The position numbers and the translations under genes were made by a program. This document shows positions 34,391 through 46,248 of a stretch of 64,000 nt of DNA, piece by piece. Position 1 is the first letter of the stretch; each line of letters begins with the position of its first letter. A model generated the notes under the pieces. The model saw only the letters and a program-made list of their open reading frames with translations. It had not been told where the DNA came from and made no database searches. The stretch comes from Gautieria morchelliformis (Eukaryota; Basidiomycota; Agaricomycetes; Gomphales; Gomphaceae), in assembly GCA_015179125.1 (NCBI GenBank), contig WHVA01000257.1:1-64000 (forward strand), given 5' to 3'.

Positions 34391-35007
34391 GATTATAGTT
34401 CTTGCTTCCAGGAGACCCAATTGTCTTGTCCCAGCTTGGGCTTGATGTAACTACTGGATGGGTATTCACGTATAACGGGGCACCTAATTGTTGGGCATCA
34501 AAGAAACAAATCAGCGTCAGTCGATCAACGATGGAATCAGAAGTAGTGGCAGGATCGTTCACCTCAGCTGAAGGGATATGGCTTATCAGGCTAGGGAGAG
34601 ACTTTAAACACGAGTTCATCCCCATTCTGATATTCACCGACAATCAATCTGCCATCACATTCTCGAACGACAGCGTTAACAACAGTAGGACGAAACACAT
34701 CAATATTCATTATCACTACACTAAAGAACAGATCACGGCTGGAAATATCAACCTTCGATATATCAAATCACTCGAGAATCCAGCCGACGTCCTCACCAAA
34801 CCACTGCCAGCTCGCAAGCATCTCCACATCCTCGGGATCCTCGGGATGCGTCGAACTTGAGGGGGAGTGTGGGAAATACTAAAGAAATATCATATCGACA
34901 CAGTAATTATATCAGCACAATTCCAACCCCAAATCAACTCGTCGATATACATCCGGATGCATATACATCACAATGACCTATGCCCGAGATCACTGAACCC
35001 AAACATA
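34391..35007 (+). pseudogene. Ty1/copia 3' fragment: RNase H end plus partial LTR
   Basis: Plus-strand frame from 34402 to 34860 with CWASKKQISVSRSTMESEVV, FTDNQSAITFSND and TKHINIHYHYTKEQI. It ends in NPADVLTKPLPARKH, the C-terminus of a copia RNase H. A polypurine GGGGGAG and an LTR-like start TGTGGGAAATAC (34867) follow. The LTR is lost at about 35007, where family C copy 2 begins. The orientation is opposite to the neighbouring copia fragment, so two different insertions are joined here. Confidence 0.75.
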
Positions 35008-35384
35008 TCCGGTTTTCACTGCGTGGGCACGTCGGCTGCGTCCTGTGTTTGCTTTGGTGGTGATACACTGGCTCAGCTGCCTTGTCTGGCATAACCGACG
35101 TGCATGCCACCATGACCTTCGTGGCGGCATCATCTTCCAGCGCGATCATGATTGCGCTGTATCGGTAGGCGGTGTCTTCTGCCTCTTCATCTCATTCATA
35201 GTACTGGGACGGCTCGGGATCCCACTTTTCAGCGGGTGCATCTCCATTGTCCAGAGATTCGTTGGGTTGGGAATCACCCTCCCCCTCTTCATAAATCTGT
35301 TGAAGAGCATTTTGTCCGAGATCCGCATCTGGATCCTCATTCTCATCATTGTGCCTTGCGGCCGCTGTCCGTATACCGGACCTA

Positions 35385-38133
35385 AGCCAGGAGCACTCTG
35401 CTTTTTGTGGCCCAGCTGGCCGCATTCAAAGCATGTAGTGCTGCTTTGGCCACCGCTGGGTCGATCGTTAGGTCGGCCCGACGCTTTTGGCAGTGGGGCT
35501 GGTCACAGTGACAACCCTGACGCTTGAGGCTGTTTAGCTTCAGGTGGGCGTCCAGCTTGTGCTGGGCGTGGGGGCGGCGGTCGCTGCGACGCTCCACTCC
35601 TCGGGAACAGGCTAGGCCTGGTTAGGCCTGTCTGGGTCACGGGCTTGCTCCCTGCGAGCCGGGCAGCGCTTGCTGTTGCCGCTGCGTTTTCTGCATGGCG
35701 CATTCCCATGTTGTATCGGGATGCCTCCTCAATCATTTGGGCCGTCTTGAAGAGATTATAGCCCTTTTTGAGGACCTCGTTGCACAGTGTCTCGCGAAGC
35801 GCCAACACGAACCGTCTCCGGAATGTGTAGTCGTCTGGTCACTGTATCATACACGCCGCGTATGTCGTGAGCTCGTTCAGCATCTCCTGAATGGTTTTCA
35901 TGCCCTGCATGACCACGTCAAATTTATTCGATGCGTGGTGGTACGTCAGTGTGTGCAGGAACCCTTTTTGAAGGCCCTGCATCACTGTTTCCAGGGTCCA
36001 ACTGCGGACCTGGCGGTCAAAGCGTTCTACGTTTCGAAAGAACCACTCCTGGGCTTTGCCGGTCAGGCGAGTGCCCACGTAGCCGACCTGCATGTCTATG
36101 CTGGTTGGCCCCAAGAGGCAGTTCATTTTCAGCCATCGTAAGATGGCTGTGACGAAGATTTCAAACTCTTCAAGGTCAGATCCCCCGGTGTATGGCTCGG
36201 GGTGAGCCAGCTTTATGCCGGCTTTGGCAAGCACAGACTTCTCTGGGTCTGTGTCGGCGGCGTCTGCTAACGCCATGTGGATCATCCGTGTGATCCCATC
36301 GTATGGCTCCAGCAGTATGATGTCAGCCTGATCCGGTATGCCCTGGCCCTCTGTTGGGGCCATAGATTGTTCACACGGCTGTGATGCTGTGCGGGGCAGG
36401 CTGTTGTATCCCCTGATGGGCCCCGGGCCTGGGTTGGGCTTGGGATCGGGAGCATTTTGTGCTCTCGAGTCCAGGGGTGTCTTGTGCCTGGTGTCCCCCA
36501 TCAGCCCCGCATTGTGGATCCACAGCCTGCTGTTGTAGGCTGCATGTGCTTGTCGTGTGTCCTGCATGGCGCGCGTGAGCTGCATGTCAGGCTGCTGAGT
36601 GGCATGGCTTTGGGTCACCGCTTCCTCAGCGTTCTTCGCTAGCAGCTCGAGGGCCCGCGTATGGCGGTGTGCGGCTGCGGCCTCTTTTCACTGCCAGTGC
36701 GCCGCTTCGAGCTCCAGGCTCTCCGTCATTGCTTCAGAGTCAGGCTCTGAGGCTACCTTCTCCCTGACGATCTGTTGGATTGTCCTACGGCTGTCCTTGG
36801 GGGCAGCCGGTTCTTCTTGGGGTTCATTTCTGAACCGCACATCCTGTTAGACCAGGGCGGCTGGCGGCGGCATTCACTGCCTGTCCCATTCCTTTCGCCA
36901 TGGGTCTTCTGCATCGTGGGCACGTTCACTAGCTGCGGACTGTCACGATCTTTGACGTGGCGTACTGCGTTCCCCGCGTGAGCGGCAGGGCCGTCTGGAC
37001 GTCCTCCAGCGTGGCTGCATCCCACAGCCTGATCTCCTCGGTTTGGTGGAGTTCCTTGCCAACCTCCATGAGAGCAGTGGCAATGCTATCAAGCTGCAAT
37101 GCAATGTGATCGTGCTTGTGGCCCGTGGGGACGTTCCGGTGCAATGCATCCTGCACCTGTTTGTTCATTGCCTCCGCCGCCTTGTTGTCGATGGCATGAG
37201 TCCTCGAGCTCTTGCAACTTGAGCTCAAGTATTACGAGCCCTGACTGTCGTCAGGGGCTCGTCTTTTTTGTCTTCGTCCTCCTTCGGGGACCACAGTCGT
37301 CACTCGACTTCGTGAGCGGCGGTTTGAGTCTCGGCCTTGTGCCCGTCTCGATATCGAAGCTCTGCCATCTGACGATGGTGAGACCTCTCTGCCTTTTCCT
37401 TTGGCTCTGGGCAGAGGGTGTAGAGGACAGGAATTATAGGCAGTAGGATGGACTTGTTGCTCAAAAGAATAGACTAGAAAACAATTCACTCTCTCAGTGA
37501 ATTTAGTGGTCACTGTAAATATATTATACACTACCTAGAAAACAATTCACTACAGAGGATTTCTAGGTTAATAAATCGAAAGAATACTAGACTAATTTAC
37601 TTGCCTCTCTCAGTGAATTTAGTGGTCACTGAGAGAGGGGGAAATATGTTCCACTGCGCATGTACTACTACCCGGCCCTTTAGCGCCCAAGAGCTCGCGC
37701 GTCGAAGTCATTTCAGACTCCGCTGGGTGCAGCCGCTTGTGAAAGTAGGAATAACAAGATGAAATGGAGAGATAAGGAGTGAGTGGAAAATTTCGAAAAT
37801 AACCAGAGAAATGGATGCATGATACAAGAACAATGTGAGAAGAAATTGAGAAGCCACACAACAAATTGGATATGTTATGCTTGATTTTGGTGCAGGAGCA
37901 TAAATGCACCCAACAGAGGGGATTGGGGGGGGCGCCGGCTTGTCACCGGGCAACATCTCATCCTCGACCATGCTCGGCGAGACATGGTCTGGATTTTCCT
38001 CGTCCTCTATTGGGGGGACGAGGGAGGTGAGATATACGATCTCTCTGTCTTCTGGCGTCCTGGATTCTTGGTCCAGGTTAGCGTCAGCCGTCATGTCACT
38101 GGGCTGCGCCTGTGGTGTGGACCGCGAGCTCAT
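35385..38133 (-). pseudogene. gag of family C, copy 2
   Basis: Starts near 38133 with TPEDREIVYLTSLVPPIEDE, is split by the solo LTR, then resumes. The helical region (HDHIALQLDSIATALMEVGK) is at about 37130-37060. The capsid-like part IDMQVGYVGTRLTGKAQEWF is at about 36090-36030. The region before the knuckle ends in KKAECSWLRSG. It corresponds segment by segment to 47688-50049 in copy 3. Multiple frameshifts and stops make it non-functional. Confidence 0.75.
37419..37915 (-). mobile_element. Solo LTR, family D, in family C gag
   Basis: On the plus strand it starts TGTAGAGGACAGG and ends GCACCCAACA. A perfect 5-base duplication GAGGG flanks it (37414-37418 and 37916-37920). The undisturbed site is visible at 47935-47945 in copy 3. 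A second copy of this LTR is at 50050-50588. Both contain paired CAGTGA...TCACTG segments near the middle. Confidence 0.88.
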
Positions 38134-38304
38134 GGCTCGTGTCCATCTTCAACTGCATGGAATCATCATGCTCGCAGCCGACAATAGAGGGTCTACTGGA
38201 GGGTCTCAATGATGTTTAGTCGTCGATGTAGCGATCTTTTTCAAGATTGCTTCGAATCCACAATCGGTCGGTCACGCAATCAACCGCAGGATAGTTCAAA
38301 AAGG

Positions 38305-38486
38305 TGTAAAGATGTCGATCTTAGGACCTTGTATCACAAGGGCAGACAGAACTTGACCAAGGTGTGGTATTCTGGATGCTACGTAGTGACAGGTAAAGGT
38401 AAGATGCGATATGAACTATACAGTGGGTCCCTAAGGGGCCCACTGGGATTATGTAATAACTAATGTACATACATGGGTTATTTACA
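38305..38486 (-). repeat. 5' LTR of family C copy 2
   Basis: On the plus strand it begins TGTAAAGATGTCGATC and ends GGGTTATTTACA. It is bounded on the inside by AGTTCAAAAAGG, also seen next to the 47347 copy. It is slightly shorter than the 213-base copy at 47347-47559. Confidence 0.82.
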
Positions 38487-39130
38487 CCATCTCAGTGCAG
38501 ATGTGAGGAATCGTGAATAGACAACTTCGATTCCTTGACAGTTTAGAATGACTCACAGAAGGCAAAACATTGCAGGGAAATGGCATGGGTTCCTCGGTCG
38601 AGCCTTCAAAGGCTATTATCCTGCATTCATGGATAACATCGTTGCATTTAGCTAATTGTCCCAACAAGCAACTGCACATTCAAACTGTGACTGCACCATT
38701 GTGGAAAGCACAGTATCAACAGTCAAAGGAAAGTTATTTGTACAAGAAAAAGGGTAAAACAGGTGTGTATGGAAATGTATCATGTTATAATCTTATTTGT
38801 TGAACTTCTTATAGAGATAATGCAGTCTTAATTTGGAAAAATGAGCCAATTGATTTATCACCCATATGGGAACTGGATTGTAGTGGATAATTGGTCAGTC
38901 AATGACAACATTGATGCTGTGGATTTTAACAGAAAACCTGTCAATCTGTTGGAGATTCGGAATATATTCTGTCTGGGTTCTTGGGTGGTGGCACAAATCA
39001 TGGCGACTTTGTAGGTTTTTAGAATGGTTCATAAATTATGAAATTTTAATGATGTTATAGGTGGGATATAACTACTCAAGACAGTGGTACTTCATGCCAC
39101 AGAAAGACATATCAACTGGTGATTAACCAT
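38487..39130. other. Non-coding or unrecognised interval
   Basis: AT-rich, with scattered short frames. It may belong to the same Helitron-like insertion as 39133-39698, but I cannot identify a domain. Confidence 0.35.
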
Positions 39131-39132
39131 GT

Positions 39133-39698
39133 TCAGTTGGTGTTGAAACCCATGTTGGAAACAGAAGGAGATCTATCTTTTTCTGAACTTGTTAAGACAA
39201 GACTGACATCGTTTGGTTTCTTAAATAACTGATCATATTTTTGTATACATTCACCATCACATTCATCTTCACATTCATACATGGCTTCCCAATTTGACAT
39301 TCTACGCAAACTAAAGGCAGAGAACAAATGTGAGTGGAGAGCTTCTTCAAAGGATCCATTCTGTAAGAGAAGAGGAACAGTTGGGCTAAATGGTTTGAAA
39401 TGTGATACCATAAATAAAGCATATTGATGATCTGATGATTTGCGAGGAACTGAACTGCCAACAATTCTAGGGACTTGCAAATTTGACGCCAAGTCATACA
39501 TTTCAGGATCAGTATGTAAAACCAACTTGTGTGTGCATGAAAGATGGTGGGGGTAAAGTGTTGATAACTACCTGCATGACTTTCATTAATATCCTTTATC
39601 TTCTGAACATGTACACACCGAGAAAAGTCATAAAAATTTAACTGTCCCAAATTATCATCTTGAAATGAGTAATCCAACACTTGATTATTCTCAACCAA
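39133..39698 (-). pseudogene. Helitron-like helicase-region remnant
   Basis: Two minus-strand blocks read FQDDNLGQLNFYDFSRCVHV, then, after a gap with intron-like edges (GTAGTT...CAAG), SSDHQYALFMVSHFKPFSPT and SLRRMSNWEAMYECEDECDG. This order (a D-E-L-xx-x-NFYDF block, a YALFM-xx-HFKPF block, a NWE-x-x-ECEDE block) is what I associate with the segment between the Rep-like and helicase domains of Agaricomycete Helitrons. No helicase motifs are present. The family assignment is from memory of the pattern and is moderate at best. Confidence 0.42.
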
Positions 39699-39760
39699 GC
39701 TACCTTTGAAATCAACAGTTAGTCAAAGACTAGGATGTTGAAAAGGTTCATCTAGAACAT

Positions 39761-39961
39761 TGTAAGACAGCTACGCTGTCTAGTTGCGGATAAGGAGAGA
39801 TCAGACGCACACACAGGCACCCACAAGTGTGAACTTTATTGTTCTTCTGCCATTGTTCTCTCATCATTGTTCTAGTTACACTATATAAGTAGCTAGAGAT
39901 GTCGGGTAGGTAGACAAGAATGGGACCCCACTCTTGACACAGGACAGCTATGTACCCCACA
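39761..39961 (-). repeat. LTR-like remnant, copia type
   Basis: TGTAAGACAGCTACGC to ACCCCACA on the plus strand. AACAT occurs at both edges (39756-39760 and 39961-39965, overlapping the last base). A TATATAAG box is present at about 39891 in the minus-strand promoter sense. The sequence beyond (39966-40079) has purine-rich CAGGGGGAG and may be a further piece of the same retroelement. Confidence 0.4.
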
Positions 39962-40084
39962 ACATCTAAACGCCCCCACCAGGAGCCTCTCACCAGGGGG
40001 AGTATACAAACGAATTTCCATGGCACCATGGTGCCCATCCAAGTCTGCAACATGGTATCATAAAATGAATAGTAAGTGGGAGAT

Positions 40085-40626
40085 TGTCAGGGGAACACCG
40101 ATCGCACTGTGTATAATCGCACTGTGTATGATCGCACTGTGCATGATCGCACCGTGTATGATCGCACCGTGTATGATCGCACTGTGCATGGTCGCACTGT
40201 GTACGATCGCACTGTGTACGATCGCACTGTGTACGATCGCACTGTGCGTTATCGCACACTGCATCATCGCAGCGTGTTGTTGGTGGCCCCTGAGCTTCTC
40301 CTAGCCTTTAGCATCCTTTTGTCTTGTGTTCCATTTATTTCCCTTTCTGTTCCGGCCCCTTCCGACATCATTCCTTCCTTATCTGTCCAGCCCTGTTATC
40401 GCTGGCCTGATTGCTTATGTAACTCGGGCATTCGGTGATCGGGCTAGCATGCCCGTGTTTGCTTATAGTCGTAGTTAGGCGGCGAAGGGGTTCCTTAGAG
40501 TTTTCTCTTTGGATCCCCCTTCGCCAGGTATGTCTATGTCCTGTATATAGTTCTCTATCTCACTTTGGATCCCCCCTCGCCAGTTCGCCGCTTGAGTGTA
40601 GAGTGTCTGCCTAGGTTGCCCTTATA
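40085..40626 (+). repeat. 5' LTR of element B
   Basis: Begins TGTCAGGGGAACACC and ends GGTTGCCCTTATA. About 40103-40270 is a tandem array of a 15-base unit (ATCGCACTGTGTATG and variants), some 11-12 copies. Further in, GGCGAAGGGGTTCCTTAGAG and CCCCCTTCGCC form an imperfect hairpin. The sequence following the LTR shows no clear primer site. Confidence 0.93.
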
Positions 40627-40744
40627 GTAGAAAACTCTCTCTAGAGCACCGGTTGCAAAATCGCCCGACTTCGAATCGACCACCCTTCGAAAGCAGCGAT
40701 TTTAGCAATCCTTTCTCATACCCCGACACCCTCTAACACTTACC

Positions 40745-41857
40745 ATGGACAACCTGCCATCTGCTGCTGAAGTTTTGGACCGCTTGGTGGCGATAGAGCA
40801 AGAGTTGATGAGGGAGAGGCAGGAAAAACAAGATCTGGAGACGAGGTTGAACACCCTGCAGGCTACGACCACTGGGCTGATGGCAGGACTCCCTAGTCGC
40901 GTTCGCGCCTCCTCAAAACGGACAGAAGAGCCAGCAAAGCCCTCCGAGTATGATGGGGATCGTGCAAACGGTCGCAACTTCATCCAGTCGTGCAGCCTCT
41001 ACCTGGGTGTGTGTGCAAGCGACTTTCCAGACGAGCAGTCGCAGATCCTTTGGGCGATGTCCTTCATGAAAACAGGAAGGGCTGCGACTTTCGCCACACG
41101 CGCATTCACTCATGAAGCGAAGCATGGGGCGCCGCTCTATGTGGCCTGGAAGGATTTCGTTGAGGCTTTTCGCCAGCAGTTCTACCCCCTACATGAGGCC
41201 ACCGATGCTATGAATCAACTGGAATCGCGCCAGTACCACCAGGGCAAGCGTTCAGTTGACGAATACATCGATGGGTTCGAGGAGCTGGTTGAGAAGGCCG
41301 AATACACAGATGGGTGATCGATTGTGATGAAGTTCCGTCGAGGTCTCGAGCTTGCAATCCAGAGTCGCATTGCATTGATGTTGGATGGCAGGCCAAAGGA
41401 TGATGACCCTTCTGCATGGTATGGAGCTGCGAGAACAGTCGCACTCACACGTGCGGCCAACGAAGCATTCCAGGGGCCTAGGGTGACGAACAGTGGCCCT
41501 CCCCCACTGCCAGTTTTTCGCAAGGCAGGTGAATCGCACACCAGGTTCACCAGTCAGCTCTCTTCGAGGCCAGCGATAATGCCAGTGCCCACTCCCCTTC
41601 CAAATGCCTCTGGGCATGCTCCGATGGACGTGGATGCTGCGAAGAAGCGGTTCCCACAGCCACTCATCTGTCGGCGCTGCGGAAAGGTCGGACACTTTGC
41701 GCGAGAATGCCTGCAGGCATACGACATCCGCTACATGACAGCTGATGAGCGTGAGGAGCTTTTGGAGCACTGGATGGTCGCTGCGGATGTGCGAGATGTC
41801 GCTGAGGAAGAGGTTGAGAAGGATGAGGCGGAGGATTTTGTGTCACGCAGCGAGTGA
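40745..41857 (+). pseudogene. gag of element B
   Basis: ATG at 40745. The N-terminal coiled coil is VAIEQELMRERQEKQDLETR. The capsid region contains LWAMSFMKTGRAATFATRAF. A TGA at 41315-41317 interrupts at a probable Arg codon and the frame continues. The single zinc knuckle CRRCGKVGHFAREC is at about 41671-41712. The frame ends at 41857, overlapping the start of the pol frame by a few bases. This would fit -1 frameshifting, as is common in Ty3 elements. Confidence 0.88.
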
Positions 41858-44800
41858 GAGATGTGCCCTCGCTGCCCCTGTCCAATCGCTTTGCTGCTCC
41901 AGATACTGAAGATACATTCCCTGTGTCAGAAACTGGGTCGCACACAGCAAGCGATAAAGACACATCAACCGCCAACATTCCGAAAGGTCCTTCACCACGA
42001 CTGAAGCGTTGGGAGCGAGCTCTTCCCAAGCACTTTGTGGTTGCATCCGTTCCCTCTCCAAATTCGCTGAGCCTCAAGGTAGAGATCCAGACAACAGACA
42101 CTGCTGAGGTCAAATGAGTGACTGCACTCCTCGACAGTGGTGCGACCGGGTTGTTCATCGACAGCGAATTTGTTGCCGCTCAGAAGTTAACCATGCGATC
42201 ACTCACGCGCCCTGCCCCTGTCTACAATGTTGATGGCACTCCCAACGAGGGCGGAGCAATTCGCAATGTTGTTGATGTCATCCTGCGATTCCGCGACCAC
42301 TCTGAACGCGCTGTCTTTGCCGTTACGAACCTTGGGAAGCACAAGATGATCCTGGGCTATCCATGGCTCCGGGAGCACAACCCGGAGGTTAACTGGCGAA
42401 CGCAGGAGGTGACACTGAATAGATGCCCTGCGCAGTGCCATACCTGCAGAGCAACACTGCGGGAAGAGCGGAGAGAGGAGGCGAGAATACGTGCATGCCG
42501 CATGGGCCCCCTGCCTCAGATGGTGGAAGAGGAAGAGGGAGACGCAGAAGGAGATGAGGCTGGTGAGGTTGAGCCCCTTCTGGAGCCAGGCGACCGCCTG
42601 TTTGCGACTGTGTCCACGCCCAATGTACCTGTACCCATTATCGCAGCCACCACAACCACTTCGCAGCAGCTCGCCGAAAAGGCCCTTCGCAGTGTACCCC
42701 CAGCGGAAAAGGAACTCATCCCTCCGTACCTCCATGACTTCGAGGATGTTTTCGCTAAAGAGTCCTTTGATTCGCTACCTGAGCGCAGGACATGGGACCA
42801 TGCAATTGAGCTCGAGCCAGGAGCCAAGCCATCTGCGTGCAAGGTTTACCCACTTGCCCCCAGTGAACAGTCGCACCTGGATGAATTCCTGCAGGAGAAC
42901 CTGCGCACCGGTCGCATTCGCCCCTCGAAATCGCCTATGGCCAGCCCAGTGTTCTTCATCAAGAAGAAGGACGGGTTGCTGCGACTGGTCCAGGATTATC
43001 GCGTGCTCAATGCCATGACAGTGAAAAATCGCTACCCCCTTCCCATTATTTCTGAGCTCATTGCACAACTTCGTGGAGCGAAATACTTCACCAAGATAGA
43101 CGTGCGATGGGGCTTTAATAATGTGCGGATAAAGGATGGCGATGAGTGGAAGGCTGCGTTCCGCACTAATCGCGGCCTCTTTGAACCCCTCGTCATGTTC
43201 TTTGGACTCACAAACAGCCCTGCAACGTTCCAGACCATGATGAACGACATCTTCCAAGACCTCATCATGGAAGGGCATGTGTGTGTGTACCTAGATGACA
43301 TCCCGATCTTCACCGACACCCTTGAGGAGCATCGCCGACTTCTGTGAATAGTCCTTGAGCGCCTACGGCAGCACAAGCTATATCTTCGCCCTGAGAAATG
43401 CGAATTTGAGCGAACAAAGATTGAGTACCTTGGGCTCATTGTGTCACATGGCAAGGTGGAGATGGACCCCGTCAAGGTTGCAGGTGTCATGGACTGGCCA
43501 GCCCCGGCAAATCGCAAGGAGGTGCAGGCATTCCTGGGCTTTGCCAACTTTTATCGCCGGTTCGTCGAGGGCTTCTCCCATCATGCACGTCCCCTGTTCG
43601 AGCTCACCAAGAAGGATGTACAATGGTCATGGGGTGATCGCGAACAGCAGGCATTTGATGGGCTGAAGCAGCGATTCACATCAACGCCGGTCCTGCACTT
43701 TGCAGATGACAATCAACCATACCGGGTGGAGGCTGACAGTTCAGATGTCGCCACTGGTGCAGTCCTATCCCAACGATCTCCAGACGACGACAAATGGCAT
43801 CCAATTGCATTTTACTCCAAGAGTCTCACCCCTGTGGAGCGAAATTATGAGATTCATGACAAGGAGATGCTGGCTATTATTCGTGCCCTAGAGGAATGGC
43901 GACATTTCCTTGAAGGTACTAAGCATCGCATTGAGATCTGGACTGACCACAAGAACCTGGAGTATTTTCGCACTTCCAAGAAGCTTAATCACAGGCAGGC
44001 TAGATGGTCCCTCTACTTGTCGTGTTTTGATTTTGAGCTTTGCCATCGGCCTGGTGTCACGATGGGCAAGTCAGACGCACTGTCGCGGCGCTCGGACCAT
44101 GGGTCCTGATCGGGTGACAACAGCGATTTGACACTCCTACGCCCAGAGCTGTTCATTGTTCGCGCCCTGGAGGGGCTCACCCTGGTGGGGGAAGAACGTG
44201 GGATTATTCGCGACGTGAAGAAGGCATTTGGAGATGGGTCACTGGAGGATGAGGTCGCAGGAGCGGTAAAGAAGCTGCGAGAGTCTGGTGGGAAATCGCT
44301 GGTGTCTGAAGAGTGGGCTGAGATGGATGGGTTGCTCACATTCCGAGGTAAAGTTTACGTTCCAGACGTCCAGGACCTCAGGCGACGAATTGTCGCCCAG
44401 CACCATGATTCTCGTGTCGCTGGTCATCCGGGGCGATGGAAGACCCTTGAACTTGTCTCGCGAAATTACTGGTGGCCCCACATGTCGCGGTATGTTGGCA
44501 AGTACTCCAAGACATGCGATTTGTGCCTGCGAACAAAGGCACGAAGGCAGTTACCCCTCGGTGAACTCCATCCACTGCCTGTCCCTGAAGCTCGCTGGGA
44601 CACGATCAGTGTTGACTTCATTGTGGAACTGCCTGACGCACATGGCTACGATGCTGTTATGAATGTAGTGGACTCGGTCTCCAAGCGGGCACACTTCATC
44701 CCCACTAACACAACGATCACTGCAGCCGGAGCAGCGCGACTTTTCCTACACCATGTCTGGAAGCTGCATGGCCTCCCGCGAACAGTGGTGTCAGATCGCG

Positions 44801-45757
44801 GAGTCCAGTTCGTGCGCGAATTCACTCGTGAGCTTTATCGCCTGCTGGGAATTCGCATCGCAGCCTCCACAGCATACCACCCACAGACTGACGGACAGAT
44901 GGAGCGACTCAATCAAGAGCTAGAGCAGTACCTTCGACTCTTTGTCAATGAGCGACAGGACGACTGGGATGACCTCTTGCCCATGGCCGAGTTCCAGTAC
45001 AACAACCATGTGCATGCTTCCACTTGTCAATCGCCCTTCATGCTGGACACTGGGCGGCACCCACGAATGGGCTTCGAACCACATCAACCCCCATCGAACC
45101 TTGAGTCTGTCAATGAATTCAAGGAACGCATGGAGGAGTCACTGTCAGAAGCGAAGTCAGCACTGGCAAAGTCGAAGGAGGACATGGCGATATACTATAA
45201 TTGCCGACGTGAACCAGCACCTACGTTTTCTCCGGGTGACAAGGTTTACCTCGATGCAAGCGATATACACACCACCCGTCCTTCGAAAAAGCTAGCTCAT
45301 CGGCGACTTGGCCCCTATGTGGTTGAACGCCAAGTTGGGTCACAAGCCTACCGTCTCCGCCTCCCAAGGTCTCTATGTCGCCTCCACCGTTTTCCCCATC
45401 ATTAAGCTCACTCCTGCTCCATCCGATCCAATCTTGGGTCGGCGACCATCCCCACCACCTCCACCCATCCTTAGAGAGGGTGATGAGCACTTTGACGTTG
45501 AACAGGTGTTAGACAGTCGCATGCGAGCAAATCGCCTCCAGTTCCTCATCAAGTGGAAGGGGTATGGCTATGAAGAGAGTTCTTGGGAAAATGAGGGCGA
45601 TGTCCAAGCTCCTGACCTGATTGCCGACTTCTACCGTTCGCATCCAGGTGCCCCTCGTCGCATTCGCTCCTTGGAGGCTGTCACGTTTCAGAATCGCATC
45701 CCTGTTCCACCAGTGGGACTTCATGCGTCGGGTCGCCGCATTCTAGAGGGGGGGTGA
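41854..45757 (+). pseudogene. pol of element B (PR-RT-RH-IN-chromodomain)
   Basis: Protease TALLDSGATGLFIDSEF follows a TGA at 42115-42117. RT blocks are SPMASPVFFIKKKDGLLRLV, YFTKIDVRWGFNNVRI and YLDD at about 43290. A TGA at 43345-43347 follows, then RNase H (VEADSSDVATGAVLSQ, MGKSDALSRR). TGA 44107-44109 precedes integrase, with HH...CDLC zinc site and core residues in SVDFIVELP, VSDRGVQF and HPQTDGQMERLNQE. A frameshift near 45390 moves to the frame with chromodomain VEQVLDSRMRANRLQFLIKW. The last codons precede the polypurine tract. Each nonsense codon is a likely CGA to TGA change. Confidence 0.92.
45745..45757 (+). promoter_or_regulatory. Polypurine tract of element B
   Basis: AGAGGGGGGGTGA abuts the 3' LTR and nearly matches the tract of element A. 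This supports a close relation of the two chromoviruses. Confidence 0.8.
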
Positions 45758-46243
45758 TGTCAGGGGAACACCGATCGCACTGTGTATGATCGCACCGTGT
45801 ATGACGCACTGTGCATGGTCGCACCGCACTGTGCGTGGTCGCACTGTGTACGATCGCACTGTGCGTTATCGCACACTGCATCATCGCAGCGTGTTGTTGG
45901 TGGCCCCTGAGCTTCTCCTAGCCTTTAGCATCCTTTTGTCTTGTGTTCCATTTATTTCCCTTTCTGTTCCGGCCCCTTCCGACATCATTCCTTCCTTATC
46001 TGTCCAGCCCTGTTATCGCTGGCCTGATTGCTTATGTAACTCGGGCATTCGGTGATCGGGCTAGCATGCCCGTGTTTGCTTATAGTCGTAGTTAGGCGGC
46101 GAAGGGGTTCCTTAGAGTTTTCTCTTTGGATCCCCCTTCGCCAGGTATGTCTATGTCCTGTATATAGTTCTCTATCTCACTTTGGATCCCCCTTCGCCAG
46201 TTCGCCGCTTGAGTGTAGAGCGTCTGCCTAGGTTGCCCTTATA
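45758..46243 (+). repeat. 3' LTR of element B
   Basis: Same ends as the 5' LTR but with fewer 15-base units. It has the variant junction CGCACCGCACTGTG, which is shared with the solo LTR at 50935-51451 and absent from the 5' LTR. Confidence 0.93.
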
Positions 46244-46248
46244 GAGAT

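Larger units (their letters stand above)
35008..38486 (-). mobile_element. Family C gypsy element, copy 2 (5' portion)
   Basis: Minus-strand element with its 5' LTR at 38305-38486, followed by leader and gag. It ends before the protease core at about 35008. It carries a complete solo LTR of family D (37419-37915) inside gag. No pol is present. Confidence 0.8.
40085..46243 (+). mobile_element. Element B: full-length Ty3/gypsy chromovirus
   Basis: LTRs 40085-40626 and 45758-46243; perfect 5-base target duplication GAGAT (40080-40084 and 46244-46248). Gag, then pol with protease, RT, RNase H, integrase and chromodomain. It is interrupted by four in-frame TGA codons and one frameshift. All four stops sit where CGA (Arg) gives a sensible reading. 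A solo LTR of the same family is at 50935-51451. Confidence 0.94.

Noticed and set aside
40103-40270. CRISPR-like array appearance
   Set aside because: Units are contiguous 15-mers without unique spacers, lie in a retrotransposon LTR and occur in a eukaryotic genome.
40058-40438. Cys/Asp-rich and DRTVYDRTV-type peptides, and similar at 45681-46055 and 51123-51523
   Set aside because: They are translations of the 15-base tandem array in family B LTRs. The array length being a multiple of three keeps all frames open.
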